Below, piece by piece: positions 8,773-18,892 of a stretch of DNA of 38,069 nucleotides (its first letter is position 1; each line of letters begins with the position of its first letter). The notes below the pieces were generated by a model. It had not been told where the DNA came from and ran no database searches. It was given only the letters and a program-made list of their open reading frames with translations. Origin of the DNA: Synergistaceae bacterium (lineage in GTDB: Bacteria > Synergistota > Synergistia > Synergistales > Synergistaceae). The position numbers and the translations under genes were made by a program. Where the stretch lies: assembly GCA_031270375.1 (NCBI GenBank), contig JAISXR010000102.1, positions 1 through 38,069 on the forward strand, given 5' to 3'.

Positions 8773-10149
8773 ATGAGCAAGATACCCACCCGAATTTATC
8801 TAAGCGAGGACGAGATGCCCAGATATTGGTACAACCTCCGGGCAGTGATGAAAAACAAGCCCGCCCTGATCCTGCATCCCGGAACCCTCGAACCGGTGAC
8901 GGCCGCCGATATGGAGGCGATTTTCTGCCGTGAGGCCGTGAAACAGGAACTCGACGACACGACGAAGCTCGTCCCCATTCCCGAGGGCATTCAGGACTTT
9001 TACCGTGCATACCGGCCCTCTGCGTTGATCCGCGCCTATTACCTCGAAAAGGCGTTGGGGACGCCGGCTGAAATTTATTACAAATTTGAAGGGACGAATA
9101 CTTCCGGCAGCCACAAGCTGAACTCGGCGGGACCGCAGGCCTTTTACGCGAAAGAAGAGGGCCTCGTCAATCTCACAACTGAAACCGGCGCCGGACAGTG
9201 GGGCACGGCGATGGCGATGGCGGCCGCGTTCTACGGCATTGCGCTCACCGTGTACATGGTGAAGATAAGCGCGGAGCAGAAGCCCTACCGCAAGGCCGTC
9301 ATGGAAACCTACGGGGCGAAGGTGTATCCGTCGCCGTCGGAAGTTACCGAAGCCGGCCGTAAGATACTCGAACGAGACCCGAATACCTACGGTTCCCTGG
9401 GATGTGCCATCTCCGAGGCGATCGAGACGGCAGTGAAAACCGATAAATGCCGCTATGTGCTGGGCAGCGTTTTAAACCACGTTCTGCTGCATCAATCGGT
9501 GATCGGTCTTGAGACGAAAACCGCGTTGGACAAGTTCGGCATCGCGCCGGACGTGATCATCGGATGCGCCGGCGGCGGCTCGAACTTGGGCGGCCTCATC
9601 GCGCCGTTCATGGGGGAGAGGATAGAGGGAAAAAACAACATCCGCTTTATCGCGGTCGAACCGGCCTCCTGCCCCAGCTTTACCCGGGGACGCTTCGCCT
9701 ATGACTTTGGCGATACCGCCAAAACCACTCCGCTCATCAAGATGAAAACTCTGGGCAACGGCTTCATCCCCAGCGGCAATCACGCGGGGGGCCTGCGTTA
9801 TCACGGCATGAATTCCGTGCTGAGCCAGCTCTTCGAGGATGGTATGCTGGAAGCCCGCTCCGAAACGCAGAACGACGTGTTCGAAGCGGCGGTAAAATTT
9901 TCGAAGATCGAGGGTATTCTCCCCGCGCCCGAATCAAGCCACGCGATCAAGACCGCCATCGACGAAGCTCTCGAATGCAAGAAAACCGGAGAGAAAAAAG
10001 TGATACTTTTCGGATTGACCGGAACCGGTTATTTCGACCTTTCGGCTTATATGCAATACAACGCCGGAACGCTGAGCGATAGGGTTCCCACCGACGACGA
10101 CCTGGCGAAAGGTTTCGCGACCATACCGGACATTCCGCAGAACTGCTGA
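8773..10149 (+). CDS. trpB: Tryptophan synthase beta chain, TrpB2-like PLP enzyme
   Basis: 458 aa; PLP-lysine motif EGTNTSGSHKLNSA, TETGAGQWGTAMA, GCAGGGSNLGG phosphate loop; long N-terminus typical of TrpB2; no adjacent trpA. Confidence 0.9.
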   Translation: MSKIPTRIYLSEDEMPRYWYNLRAVMKNKPALILHPGTLEPVTAADMEAIFCREAVKQELDDTTKLVPIPEGIQDFYRAYRPSALIRAYYLEKALGTPAEIYYKFEGTNTSGSHKLNSAGPQAFYAKEEGLVNLTTETGAGQWGTAMAMAAAFYGIALTVYMVKISAEQKPYRKAVMETYGAKVYPSPSEVTEAGRKILERDPNTYGSLGCAISEAIETAVKTDKCRYVLGSVLNHVLLHQSVIGLETKTALDKFGIAPDVIIGCAGGGSNLGGLIAPFMGERIEGKNNIRFIAVEPASCPSFTRGRFAYDFGDTAKTTPLIKMKTLGNGFIPSGNHAGGLRYHGMNSVLSQLFEDGMLEARSETQNDVFEAAVKFSKIEGILPAPESSHAIKTAIDEALECKKTGEKKVILFGLTGTGYFDLSAYMQYNAGTLSDRVPTDDDLAKGFATIPDIPQNC

Positions 10150-10236
10150 AGGGACGAGAAATCGCGAAGGATACGAACGTTTCGGGAGTCGGCGCATATA
10201 ATTGCGCGTAAACATCTCCGGCGTGCGTGAAATGAG

Positions 10237-10277
10237 GCCGGGAGGGACAGGCGGACCGCCGCCCCTCCCGGCGTTTC
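10237..10277 (+). terminator. Probable terminator after trpB
   Basis: GCCGGGAGGG...CCCTCCCGGC 10-bp stem followed by a short T run (GTTT). Confidence 0.5.
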
Positions 10278-10814
10278 AAATGGCGATTTATAAAAATTTT
10301 CGGCTATAGAATCGCGCTTTATCCCTTGGAGCGTTTTTGGAAATACGTAAAAAGTGGGCTGCGTACAAAAACTCAATTTACCGTTGACCGAAAAAAATCA
10401 ATATGTACAATAGACAGGACTATCAAATTCGGCATTGAATTAGGTATTGAAGGAGAAAAAATAAAAATAAACGCCGCACAAAATCCGTTCATTGTATCCG
10501 TGACCACGCACTGCCGTGTTGTGCCGTATCTTACCGAGCTGTTTTAGATTTTCCACAAAAATGTATTGATCTCTCCATTCCAATATAAATTGCCGCGTGT
10601 ATTATTTTAGTTAATTCATCACGGATCGAATTTATTTTTTATTTGGTACCTTTGTTAGCAAGAATATTTGTTCGAGTGCGGCGAAATATGAGGGCGTTCT
10701 GCCGCAAACGGATGTCTTTTGCGTAATGGCGCGGCGGACTGCCGGCGACTGAAATACGCGGTTTTTCGATGGCGCGGGCGGGTTTGAGTTTTTTAAAAAA
10801 GTGGAGGGGATAAC

Positions 10815-11171
10815 ATGCGATGGTATTGTTTGGTTAATGAACTGAAACCGGAACACGCGGATGATTACGCTGACATACACAGGACCGCTCATCAGACCAG
10901 ATGGAAGACGCAGCTCGATGCCCTGCGGAATGCGGGCGCTCAAAACTGCGTGGTTTTCATGCATGGAAACGAGTCCATCCTGTTTTATCAGTGTGAGGAT
11001 ATCGACGAAAGTTTCGCCGCGTTGGGTAAGGATGACGACAACAACGAGTGGCAGGCGTTTATCGCGTCATGGTTTGCCGGAACGCCTAAATTTGACGGTT
11101 CGGAGAAGGTAAAGCCGCTGGAAAAGATATTCGACCTCAACGAACAGCTCGACGGATTTCTCCGGCAGTAG
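10815..11171 (+). CDS. L-rhamnose mutarotase (RhaM/DUF718)-like protein
   Basis: 118 aa dimeric ferredoxin-like alpha/beta pattern (YCLVNELKPEHADDYADIHR...LRNAGAQNCVVFMHGNESILFYQCE); GTGGAGGGG ribosome-binding region; first gene of a sugar locus. Confidence 0.65.
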   Translation: MRWYCLVNELKPEHADDYADIHRTAHQTRWKTQLDALRNAGAQNCVVFMHGNESILFYQCEDIDESFAALGKDDDNNEWQAFIASWFAGTPKFDGSEKVKPLEKIFDLNEQLDGFLRQ

Positions 11172-11174
11172 GGA

Positions 11175-12113
11175 ATGTGCGCCATGAAACGCATTACTGT
11201 CGTCGGAAGTTATAACGTGGGGCTTTTCCTAAAGGGCAGCGAGATCCCGGGCGTGGGACAGACTTTGATTGGCGACGAGTTTTTCGAAGGGGGCGGAGGC
11301 AAGGGTTCCAATCAGGCGGTCGCCGCCGCGAAGCTCGGCGCGAACGTTTCGTTCATCGGGCGTATAGGCGCTGACAAGTACGGACTGGACGCCATACAAA
11401 TGTATAACTCGTTCGGCATGTCGCGGAAATCTTTGATCATAGATCCCTCCTCGCATACCGGTATCAGCGTCATTTTCATAGACAAAGACGGAAACAATTC
11501 GATCATGGTGGTGCTCGGCGCCAATCTCAATCTGTGCGGCGACGATCTCGACGCAGCGGAATCGACGTTCAGGGAATCCGAGTACGTCGGATTTCAACTC
11601 GAAAACTCGGTGGCGTTGGTGGATTACGGGATAAGGAAAGCCCACGCGTTGGGAACCAAAGTTCTGCTTGATCCGGCTCCCGTGCAGCAAATAGCCGCCG
11701 ATTTATATCCGTGTATCGACATAATCAAACCGAACGAACATGAAGCGACCCTCCTGACCGGCATCAAGGTTGACGACAGGGAGAGCGCGCTCGAAGCGGC
11801 GCGATGGTTCCTCGGCAGAGGAGTGAAACACGCCATCATCACCCTTGGAGAGAAGGGCGTCGTATACGCGGCGTCGGATTCTGCCCGGGAATTCCCCGCT
11901 TATCCGGTGGTGCCCGTCGATACGACAGGAGCCGGCGATTGTTTCAGCGGGTCTTTGATGTGTGCCCTCTGCGAGGGCAAACCGTTCGGCGAGTCCATTG
12001 GCTTCGCGAACGCCGCCGCCGCTCTCTCAGTCACCAGGCGAGGTGTGGTGGACGCTATTCCGGCGCGCGATGAGGTCGATAATTTTCTGAAGGATGGAAC
12101 CATTTCAAAATGA
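11175..12113 (+). CDS. Ribokinase-like PfkB family carbohydrate kinase
   Basis: 312 aa; GGGGKGSNQAVAAAKLG, IIKPNEHEATLLTG, and PfkB signature DTTGAGDCFSG. Confidence 0.93.
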   Translation: MCAMKRITVVGSYNVGLFLKGSEIPGVGQTLIGDEFFEGGGGKGSNQAVAAAKLGANVSFIGRIGADKYGLDAIQMYNSFGMSRKSLIIDPSSHTGISVIFIDKDGNNSIMVVLGANLNLCGDDLDAAESTFRESEYVGFQLENSVALVDYGIRKAHALGTKVLLDPAPVQQIAADLYPCIDIIKPNEHEATLLTGIKVDDRESALEAARWFLGRGVKHAIITLGEKGVVYAASDSAREFPAYPVVPVDTTGAGDCFSGSLMCALCEGKPFGESIGFANAAAALSVTRRGVVDAIPARDEVDNFLKDGTISK

Positions 12114-13189
12114 CGACGAGGGAGAGAATGCTTGCGGTATACGAACATAAAATCCCCGATCGCTTTCCGGTCGGCATCTATGGACGATACCTGCCGCGGG
12201 GTGAAATAGAGAGAAAACTTCGGGATAAAGGCCTCGGCATAATAACGTATCATCCGCTCGTCACTTTTTTGGGGCCTCCGTGGCACGACCTTCCCGGTTA
12301 TATCTCGGACGTCAGAAACACCAGCGTGCGAGAAGATCGATATTTCGAAAGCGGAAGAATGGTCAGGCGGATCACTTATGAAACGCCGGTAGGATCGGTA
12401 TGGAGCGAAAAAGAACCGTCCGTGGGGGACGGAAGCGAGCATACGAGAAGCTATTTCATCAAAAGCGTGGAAGATTACAAGATCATGACGTATATCGTAG
12501 AACACACCGTGATATCTTCCAACGAACGCGCCATATCGCTCCGCCTCGCGGAACTGGGGGAAGACGGAGTGTTGCTGGGCAGGCTGGACAGAAGCCCGTA
12601 TCAGAAATTGCTGCTCGAGTTTGTGGGCGGCGAGCGTTTTTTGGTGGATATCTTCGAGGAGACGGAGGCCGTCGAGGAATTGATGGACGCAATGTATTTG
12701 AGGCTCGAAGAATCTTATGAACAGGCGCTCTCGACAGAAGCCCTTCTGGTCTGGCAGCCCGATAACGTGACGTCCGACATGACGCCCCCGAGATATTTCG
12801 AAAAATACCTTCTCCCATATTACAAAAAACTCTCGGCCGCGGTGCACGCAAGCGGAAAAAAACTCGCGGCGCACTTCGACGGGAAGGTAAAAGCCATCAG
12901 CGACCTGATACCGCGGTCCGGCGTCGACGTGCTGGATTCCCTGTCTCTTCCGGAAATAGGCGGGGATATGACGCTCACCGAAGCCCGCCGGGCGTTCAGC
13001 GGCGTTTCGGTGTTCCCGAACTTTCCGGCGAACCTGTCACCGGCAGACGAGAAAGACATTCGTGCCTTCCTGCGCGTTCTCAAAGCGGAAGCGGGGACGG
13101 ACGAGCCGTTCATGCTGCAGATCAGCGAAGACCTCCAGGAAGGTTCATGGGCGCGTGTGCTGCCCATTATAGCTGACGAAATGTTGTGA
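12110..13189 (+). CDS. Uroporphyrinogen decarboxylase (UroD)-family protein, divergent and cysteine-free
   Basis: 359 aa; UroD-like N-terminus (TTRERMLAVYEHKIPDRFPVGIYG) and C-terminal barrel; overlaps the ribokinase stop by 4 bp (ATGA). Confidence 0.75.
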   Translation: MTTRERMLAVYEHKIPDRFPVGIYGRYLPRGEIERKLRDKGLGIITYHPLVTFLGPPWHDLPGYISDVRNTSVREDRYFESGRMVRRITYETPVGSVWSEKEPSVGDGSEHTRSYFIKSVEDYKIMTYIVEHTVISSNERAISLRLAELGEDGVLLGRLDRSPYQKLLLEFVGGERFLVDIFEETEAVEELMDAMYLRLEESYEQALSTEALLVWQPDNVTSDMTPPRYFEKYLLPYYKKLSAAVHASGKKLAAHFDGKVKAISDLIPRSGVDVLDSLSLPEIGGDMTLTEARRAFSGVSVFPNFPANLSPADEKDIRAFLRVLKAEAGTDEPFMLQISEDLQEGSWARVLPIIADEML

Positions 13190-13309
13190 TCATCTTTTTA
13201 AACACCGCGGAGGGGGGTATATTTGGATGTGAGCTTTGAACATTCGGGGCGGTTGAAGTCGAGTGGAGCGATTGCGTCATTTGGTTTAAAAAAAGAGGAG
13301 GTAACGATT

Positions 13310-14299
13310 ATGAAGAGATTTCTAACGACGATGGCAGCATTGTTTTTAATGTCTGGTATTCTCGCGGCCGCTTCCGTCTGTTTCGCGGAACCCGTGACTA
13401 TTGGCGTCTCGTTGGACAACCTGGACGACCCGTTCTGGGTGGGAATCAAGACGGGCATCGACGCGGCAGAGAAAGAACTGGGCGATAAGGTCAAGATAAA
13501 TATACAGGTCTGCCAGGGCGACGCCAACGTCCAAAACAAACAGATACAGGACATGGTAACCGCCGGCGCGCAGGCCATTGTGTGCGTTTACGTCGATAAA
13601 GAGGCCATTTTGCAGTCAGTCAAGCTCTGTAACGAGAAAAATGTCCCGTTCATATACTGCGACCGCACGCTTGACAGTACGCCGGACGCGCAGGTGGCGT
13701 GGGGAATCGCCACGGACAACTATGCCCTGACCGTCAACGGATGGAAATGGATGGCCGATTATGCCCGCTCGCAAAATATCAAACTCAAGGTACTTGAGCT
13801 TGTGGGTTCGCTTACCGACAACAATGTCCTGAGACGCACAAAGGGTTTCGAGGATGTGATGAAGGATAACTCCGACATAATAGAGCGCGTCCAGAGCGTG
13901 CCTACCGAGTTCAATCTGGAAAAAGCGCTTGCCGGCACGACGAACGCCCTGCAGGCGGATCCCGACATAAACTGCATTTTCATGCATTCCGACTACCTGC
14001 TTGCCCCGACGATCCAGGCGCTTGAGGCGGCCGGACGCTATGTCAAGATAGGGGAGCCCGGACACGTGATAGTGATGCCGTTCTCCGGCAATTCCGGTTC
14101 CGTAAAGGCCATGAAGGACGGTTACGTCGAGATGACGTTCGGAATGGACGTATATAAGTGCGGTTACGAGGCGATTTTTGCCGGATATAACATAGCCACC
14201 GGAAGTAAAACTTACGACGCTCCGGCCGATGACCCGGGATTCATCCTTACGCAGGAGAATCTGTCGGAAACGGCTCCGAGAGCTTACGGTTCGTTCTAG
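13310..14299 (+). CDS. Sugar ABC transporter substrate-binding protein (RbsB-like)
   Basis: Signal peptide MKRFLTTMAALFLMSGILAAASVCFAEP; IGVSLDNLDDPFWVGIKTGIDAAEKELG; start set at 13310 with AGGAGGTAACGATT upstream. Confidence 0.92.
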   Translation: MKRFLTTMAALFLMSGILAAASVCFAEPVTIGVSLDNLDDPFWVGIKTGIDAAEKELGDKVKINIQVCQGDANVQNKQIQDMVTAGAQAIVCVYVDKEAILQSVKLCNEKNVPFIYCDRTLDSTPDAQVAWGIATDNYALTVNGWKWMADYARSQNIKLKVLELVGSLTDNNVLRRTKGFEDVMKDNSDIIERVQSVPTEFNLEKALAGTTNALQADPDINCIFMHSDYLLAPTIQALEAAGRYVKIGEPGHVIVMPFSGNSGSVKAMKDGYVEMTFGMDVYKCGYEAIFAGYNIATGSKTYDAPADDPGFILTQENLSETAPRAYGSF

Positions 14300-14327
14300 G
14301 GGACCATTGGTTCAGCCAGTGATTCCC
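14299..14327 (+). promoter_or_regulatory. Intercistronic hairpin after the first substrate-binding-protein gene
   Basis: GGGGACCATTGG-TTCAG-CCAGTGATTCCC; begins at the stop codon, no T run. Confidence 0.6.
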
Positions 14328-14415
14328 TGAGCGGGGTTGAATATCTCAAAGCGGTCGGCCGCAGGGTGGGTTCACATTGCTTGGCGCCGGTCGCTTTGAC
14401 TACGGAGGAGTATTG

Positions 14416-15387
14416 ATGGCGGAGACAGCGGGAACAAAACGCGTTTTTATGATATTAGGAAGACAGCACACTCTATTGTTTTTTGTCGTTTTTACTGTCG
14501 CGGCCATCTTCTTCGTGCCGAAATTCGCAAACCCGGAGAACCTGATCAACATATTGGTCCAATCCTCTGACCTCATCATATTGTCTTGCGGCATGACGTT
14601 CGTATTCCTGAACGCGAGCATTGATTTTTCCGTCGTGGCGGTGTTGGCGCTTGCCAGTGTTTTCGGGGCCAAAATACTCACGGGCGGCGGAAATACCGCC
14701 GTCAATATAATTTTGGCGATAATTGCCATGCTCGCGACAGGGGCGGTCATAGGCATTATCAACGGGCTCGCCGTAACCAGGCTGAAGATGCCGTCTTTCA
14801 TAGCCACCATGTCGACCCAGCTCATCTTCTCCGGAATAGCGCTCACCCTGACCCAAAGCAGTACCATCGGCAATATTCCGAACGCTTTCAACGCCATCGC
14901 GCAGGGCAAATTCCTCGGCGTTCCGATTCCGAGCGTCATCACCACCGCCGTGGCCGGAGCGTCCATCTTTCTGCTTCATTTCACCGTGCAAGGACGCAGA
15001 TTTTTTGCCGTGGGGACGAACCAGAGGACGTCCAGAGTGTCGGGCATTTCAATTAAAAAAACGATAATGAGCCTCTTCGTCATCTCGGGAATCTCGGCGG
15101 CCATCGCCTGCATCATCATGACGGCGAGACTCGGCGCGGGAATTCCATCTCTTGGCAAGGACATGGTTATGGACATCGTGGCCGCCGTCGTCGTCGGGGG
15201 AACCAGCGTCTCCGGCGGAGAGGGCGGCATTCTGGGGACGGTGGCCGGCGCGATCCTCATAGTCGTGTTGAACAACAGTTTGAATCTCCTCGGAGCGGAA
15301 TGGTACACGATAAATATCTGCAAAGGCGTTCTGATTCTCGCGGCTTGCATGTTGAACTCCCTGCGGGCCGGGCCGCAAGGCGCCTAG
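14416..15387 (+). CDS. Sugar ABC transporter permease (RbsC-like)
   Basis: Multi-TM; permease motif GGTSVSGGEGGILGTVAGAILI; ATG 14416 preceded by GGAGGAG. Confidence 0.9.
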   Translation: MAETAGTKRVFMILGRQHTLLFFVVFTVAAIFFVPKFANPENLINILVQSSDLIILSCGMTFVFLNASIDFSVVAVLALASVFGAKILTGGGNTAVNIILAIIAMLATGAVIGIINGLAVTRLKMPSFIATMSTQLIFSGIALTLTQSSTIGNIPNAFNAIAQGKFLGVPIPSVITTAVAGASIFLLHFTVQGRRFFAVGTNQRTSRVSGISIKKTIMSLFVISGISAAIACIIMTARLGAGIPSLGKDMVMDIVAAVVVGGTSVSGGEGGILGTVAGAILIVVLNNSLNLLGAEWYTINICKGVLILAACMLNSLRAGPQGA

Positions 15388-15399
15388 GAGGTGTATCTG

Positions 15400-16899
15400 G
15401 TGGGCAAGGCAATCATGGAGCTTAAAAATGTCCGCAAGGATTTCGGCAGCGTCAGCGTTTTGAAGGGCATATCGCTCGTCCTGGAGCGGGGCCGCACCTT
15501 GGGGCTTGTCGGTGAAAACGGCGCTGGAAAATCGACGCTCATGAACATATTGGGCGGCGTATACGCTATGACCTCCGGAGAGATGCGGCTCGACGGCGAA
15601 CCATACTCGCCCCGCAATCCAAAGGAAGCCTCCGAAAAAGGAATCGCGTTCATCCATCAGGAACTCAATCTGTTCACGAATCTCACTGTCGCGGAAAACA
15701 TCTGTCTCGACACGCAAAAAAGGGGTCAGTTCATTCTATCATCGAGACAGATGGGAAAAACCGCCGAGTCGGTTTTGGACAGACTCGGCGTCACGGTTTC
15801 CGCGGGCGCGGTAGTCGAGGAGCTGCCAGTCGGTATGAGGCAGATGGTGGAGATCGCGAAAGCCCTGTCGAAAGAGGCGAAGATCGTCATTTTCGACGAG
15901 CCCACCTCGTCTCTTTCCACGCCGGAAAAAAAGAATCTGTTCCGCGTCATAAGGGAGCTTTCCCAGGCCGGCATCGCTCTGATTTACATTTCTCACGCGT
16001 TGGACGACGTTCTGGATTTGTGCGACGAAATTCTGGTCATTCGCGACGGCGAACAAATTGGCGAACAGACGCCAAAATCAATGATAACCAAGGAAAAAAT
16101 GATACGGATGATGGTTGGGCGGGAGATGGGGCAGTTATATCCGTATAACGCGCGCGAGCGCGGCGGCGAATATCTGAGAGTGAGCGGACTGACCAACGCC
16201 AACGGATTGAGGAACGTCGACCTTGTCATACGCGGGGGAGAAATTGTCGGACTTTTCGGGCTCATGGGGGCGGGGCGCAGCGAACTTGCACGGGCCGTCT
16301 ACGGATTGGATCCCATTGACGGGGGAACGGTTTTTTTCATGGGAACTCAGGAGAGAAACATGTCGCCGGGGATGTGGCTCGAAAGGGGCATGGCCTTCAT
16401 CACCGAAAACCGCAGGGAGGAGGGGCTGCTGCTTCCAAAGTGCGTGCAGGAAAATATCTCGTTGGTCAATCTGGATAAATATAAAACCCGTTTCGGAGTG
16501 CTGAGCAAAAGCGCCGAAAAAAACGATTGCGCCAAGACAGTGTCCCACCTGAGAATAAAATCGGGCAATCCGGACCAACAGGCCGCCCGTCATTTATCGG
16601 GAGGGAATCAGCAGAAGGCCGTCATAGGCAAGTGGCTTCTGATAAATCCCAAAGTCCTCATCATGGACGAACCGACGCGGGGAGTCGATGTCGGGGCCAA
16701 GTATGAAATATATTCCCAGATCAACGATATCGCGGAAAAAGGGAGCGCTATACTCTTCATATCGAGCGAGATGGAAGAACTGATCGGAATCTGCGACAGA
16801 ATAGCCGTGATGTACGGAGGGCGGATTACCGGCGAACGGGCGCGCGGAAATTTTTCTCAGGAAAGCCTGTTGAAATTGGCGATAGGAGACGTTGCGTGA
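15400..16899 (+). CDS. Sugar ABC transporter ATP-binding protein, two ABC domains (RbsA-like)
   Basis: Walker A GENGAGKSTLMN, Walker B IVIFDEPTSSLS and VLIMDEPTRGVDVGAK, signature LSGGNQQKAVIGKWL; start GTG 15400 or ATG 15415. Confidence 0.93.
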   Translation: MGKAIMELKNVRKDFGSVSVLKGISLVLERGRTLGLVGENGAGKSTLMNILGGVYAMTSGEMRLDGEPYSPRNPKEASEKGIAFIHQELNLFTNLTVAENICLDTQKRGQFILSSRQMGKTAESVLDRLGVTVSAGAVVEELPVGMRQMVEIAKALSKEAKIVIFDEPTSSLSTPEKKNLFRVIRELSQAGIALIYISHALDDVLDLCDEILVIRDGEQIGEQTPKSMITKEKMIRMMVGREMGQLYPYNARERGGEYLRVSGLTNANGLRNVDLVIRGGEIVGLFGLMGAGRSELARAVYGLDPIDGGTVFFMGTQERNMSPGMWLERGMAFITENRREEGLLLPKCVQENISLVNLDKYKTRFGVLSKSAEKNDCAKTVSHLRIKSGNPDQQAARHLSGGNQQKAVIGKWLLINPKVLIMDEPTRGVDVGAKYEIYSQINDIAEKGSAILFISSEMEELIGICDRIAVMYGGRITGERARGNFSQESLLKLAIGDVA

Positions 16900-17870
16900 G
16901 ATATACAGCGAAAGACCGTCCCGAAGCGGGTTTTTTTACATACTTTTATAAATACGGGCTATACGTGGTATTGTTGTCGCTGATACTCATTTTTTCGCTG
17001 ATAAATCACAATTTCTTCAGTGTCAACAACGCCCGCAACCTTTTGCAGCAGACGTCATCCGCGGGCATCGCCGCGGCCGGGCTCGTGTTCGTTCTCGTCA
17101 CCGGAGGCATCGACGTCTCGATAGGTTCCACGCTCTTCATGACGTCGATAATTTCGGCCCTGCTCACCGACAACGGGCTGGGTTTTTGGGGCGCGGTCGG
17201 CGCGTCTATGCTGTGCGGCGCGTTGATAGGCTGCGTCAACGGTTTCTTCATCGCGAAGATCAAAATGACGCCGTTGATAGTGACGCTCGCTATGATGTAT
17301 ATCATAAGGGGCGTGGCGATCACCATAGTCGGAATAAAGACCACGTTTTTCAACAATCCCATAGGGATATTCATAGCCAGGACGCGGCTGTTCACGGTAA
17401 TCCCTGTAGTAGTGGCGGTGCTGGCGGTCACCGCCGCCATCGCCCAGTTTATCCTGGGCAAAACCTTATTTGGAAAACAATTGTACGCGATAGGCAACAA
17501 CAGAACCGCCGCCGAAATCTCCGGTATCAAGGTAACGCGGAATATTTTCATATCCTACGTGATATGCGGCATGCTGGCCGGATTGTCCGGGCTTATTTCA
17601 GGGGCGCAGGTCGGGGGGATTTCGCCCACTTTCGCGCAGGGACAGGAATTTATCATAATTTGTTCCACCGTTTTAGGCGGCGTGAGTCTTTTCGGAGGGC
17701 GGGGCAAGGTGTTTCCCGGCGCGTTTTTGGGGGTTCTCATCATCATGTGCATAGAAAACGGGCTCGTGATGGCGAGGACAAATATGTACGCGTATACGAT
17801 AATCAGGGGTATAATCATTTTTATAGCCGTCATGCTCGACAGCCAGCGTAACAGGGGAGAAACGCGTTAA
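16896..17870 (+). CDS. Sugar ABC transporter permease (RbsC-like), second permease
   Basis: Multi-TM; VLVTGGIDVSIGST and LGGVSLFGGRGKVFPGAFLGVLII motifs; overlaps the ATPase stop by 4 bp. Confidence 0.9.
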   Translation: MRYTAKDRPEAGFFTYFYKYGLYVVLLSLILIFSLINHNFFSVNNARNLLQQTSSAGIAAAGLVFVLVTGGIDVSIGSTLFMTSIISALLTDNGLGFWGAVGASMLCGALIGCVNGFFIAKIKMTPLIVTLAMMYIIRGVAITIVGIKTTFFNNPIGIFIARTRLFTVIPVVVAVLAVTAAIAQFILGKTLFGKQLYAIGNNRTAAEISGIKVTRNIFISYVICGMLAGLSGLISGAQVGGISPTFAQGQEFIIICSTVLGGVSLFGGRGKVFPGAFLGVLIIMCIENGLVMARTNMYAYTIIRGIIIFIAVMLDSQRNRGETR

Positions 17871-17910
17871 ATCGGGCTTTCTTTTAGATATACGACGAGG
17901 TCGTAAACCG

Positions 17911-18882
17911 ATGAGCCGACAGAATAAAAAATTTTTGGCCGCGATCGCACTCTTGATGTGCGTCCTGATATTCCCGGTCATTTACCTGGGACTTCAGGAC
18001 GACGACAGGCCTGTGATCGGAATTTCGCTGTACGACATGAAATTCGATTTTTTCAAGGAGATGGAAAAAGGGGCGCGAACCCATCTGGAGGAAATGTCTT
18101 ACAGGTCGGTCGTCGAAGATCAGCGGAGCGACACTAATAAACAGATAGAAAGCTGTCTTGAACTCATCGGCGCGGGAATAAAAGCTCTCATCGTCTCTCC
18201 CATAAACTCCACCGCGATGTCCCGGATAATCAAGGAAGCGCACGGGAAAAATATATACGTCATCGTCATAGATATCGGCTGCAATGATCCCAATTATGAC
18301 GCGTATGTGGTCTCGGACGGCATAGAGGGAGGGCGGATGGCCGGAGAGTTTCTCAAAGACGTGCTGGAGCGGGAAAATAAAACGACAGCGAGAGTGGCGG
18401 TGTTCAGGAACAATCCCGAGGTCGCGGTGGCTCACTCCAGGGGAGACGGTTTTCTCGAGATAGCTTCCGAATACGGATGGTACAAAGAGGCCGATATCGT
18501 GGCCGAAGGGGAGACCGAGCCGGCTTATCGCAAGATGAGCGAGATGCTGCGCGGCGGGTCGAAAGTGGATGTCGTGTTCTGCACCAACGACCCCATGGCG
18601 CTCGGGGTTTCCAGGGCGTGTATCGATAACGAGCGAAAAGACGTAAGGATCATAGGGTTCAACGGCGATGTGGAGGCATTGAGCGCCATCCGCGAGGGGA
18701 AAATGCTGGCGACGATACAGATGTATCCCTACGCGATGGGCGAAATAGCCGCGGATCTCGCCGACATGTTGATAAGGGACGTCCCAATTGACTTTGACCT
18801 GCCCGACTCGAAGACCGTGCTGATCCCGGTCGCGCTGATCCACGAGGGCAATGTGGACAACGCGTACAAATCCCTGCATTGA
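17911..18882 (+). CDS. Periplasmic-binding-protein-like sugar sensor, probably membrane-anchored
   Basis: 323 aa; single N-terminal hydrophobic segment without an obvious cleavage site (KKFLAAIALLMCVLIFPVIYLGL); Peripla_BP fold sequence; immediately upstream of a YesM-type kinase. Confidence 0.85.
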   Translation: MSRQNKKFLAAIALLMCVLIFPVIYLGLQDDDRPVIGISLYDMKFDFFKEMEKGARTHLEEMSYRSVVEDQRSDTNKQIESCLELIGAGIKALIVSPINSTAMSRIIKEAHGKNIYVIVIDIGCNDPNYDAYVVSDGIEGGRMAGEFLKDVLERENKTTARVAVFRNNPEVAVAHSRGDGFLEIASEYGWYKEADIVAEGETEPAYRKMSEMLRGGSKVDVVFCTNDPMALGVSRACIDNERKDVRIIGFNGDVEALSAIREGKMLATIQMYPYAMGEIAADLADMLIRDVPIDFDLPDSKTVLIPVALIHEGNVDNAYKSLH

Positions 18883-18892
18883 GGTTGTTGGG

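Noticed and set aside
10326-10547. 73-aa plus-strand ORF between trpB and the sugar locus
   Set aside because: No recognisable family, no clear ribosome-binding site, AT-rich intergenic context; cannot be supported as coding.
11900-12874. 324-aa minus-strand ORF
   Set aside because: Antisense to the PfkB kinase and UroD-like genes; no recognisable motif.
17884-18879. 331-aa minus-strand ORF
   Set aside because: Antisense to the well-supported binding-protein-like gene 17911-18882.
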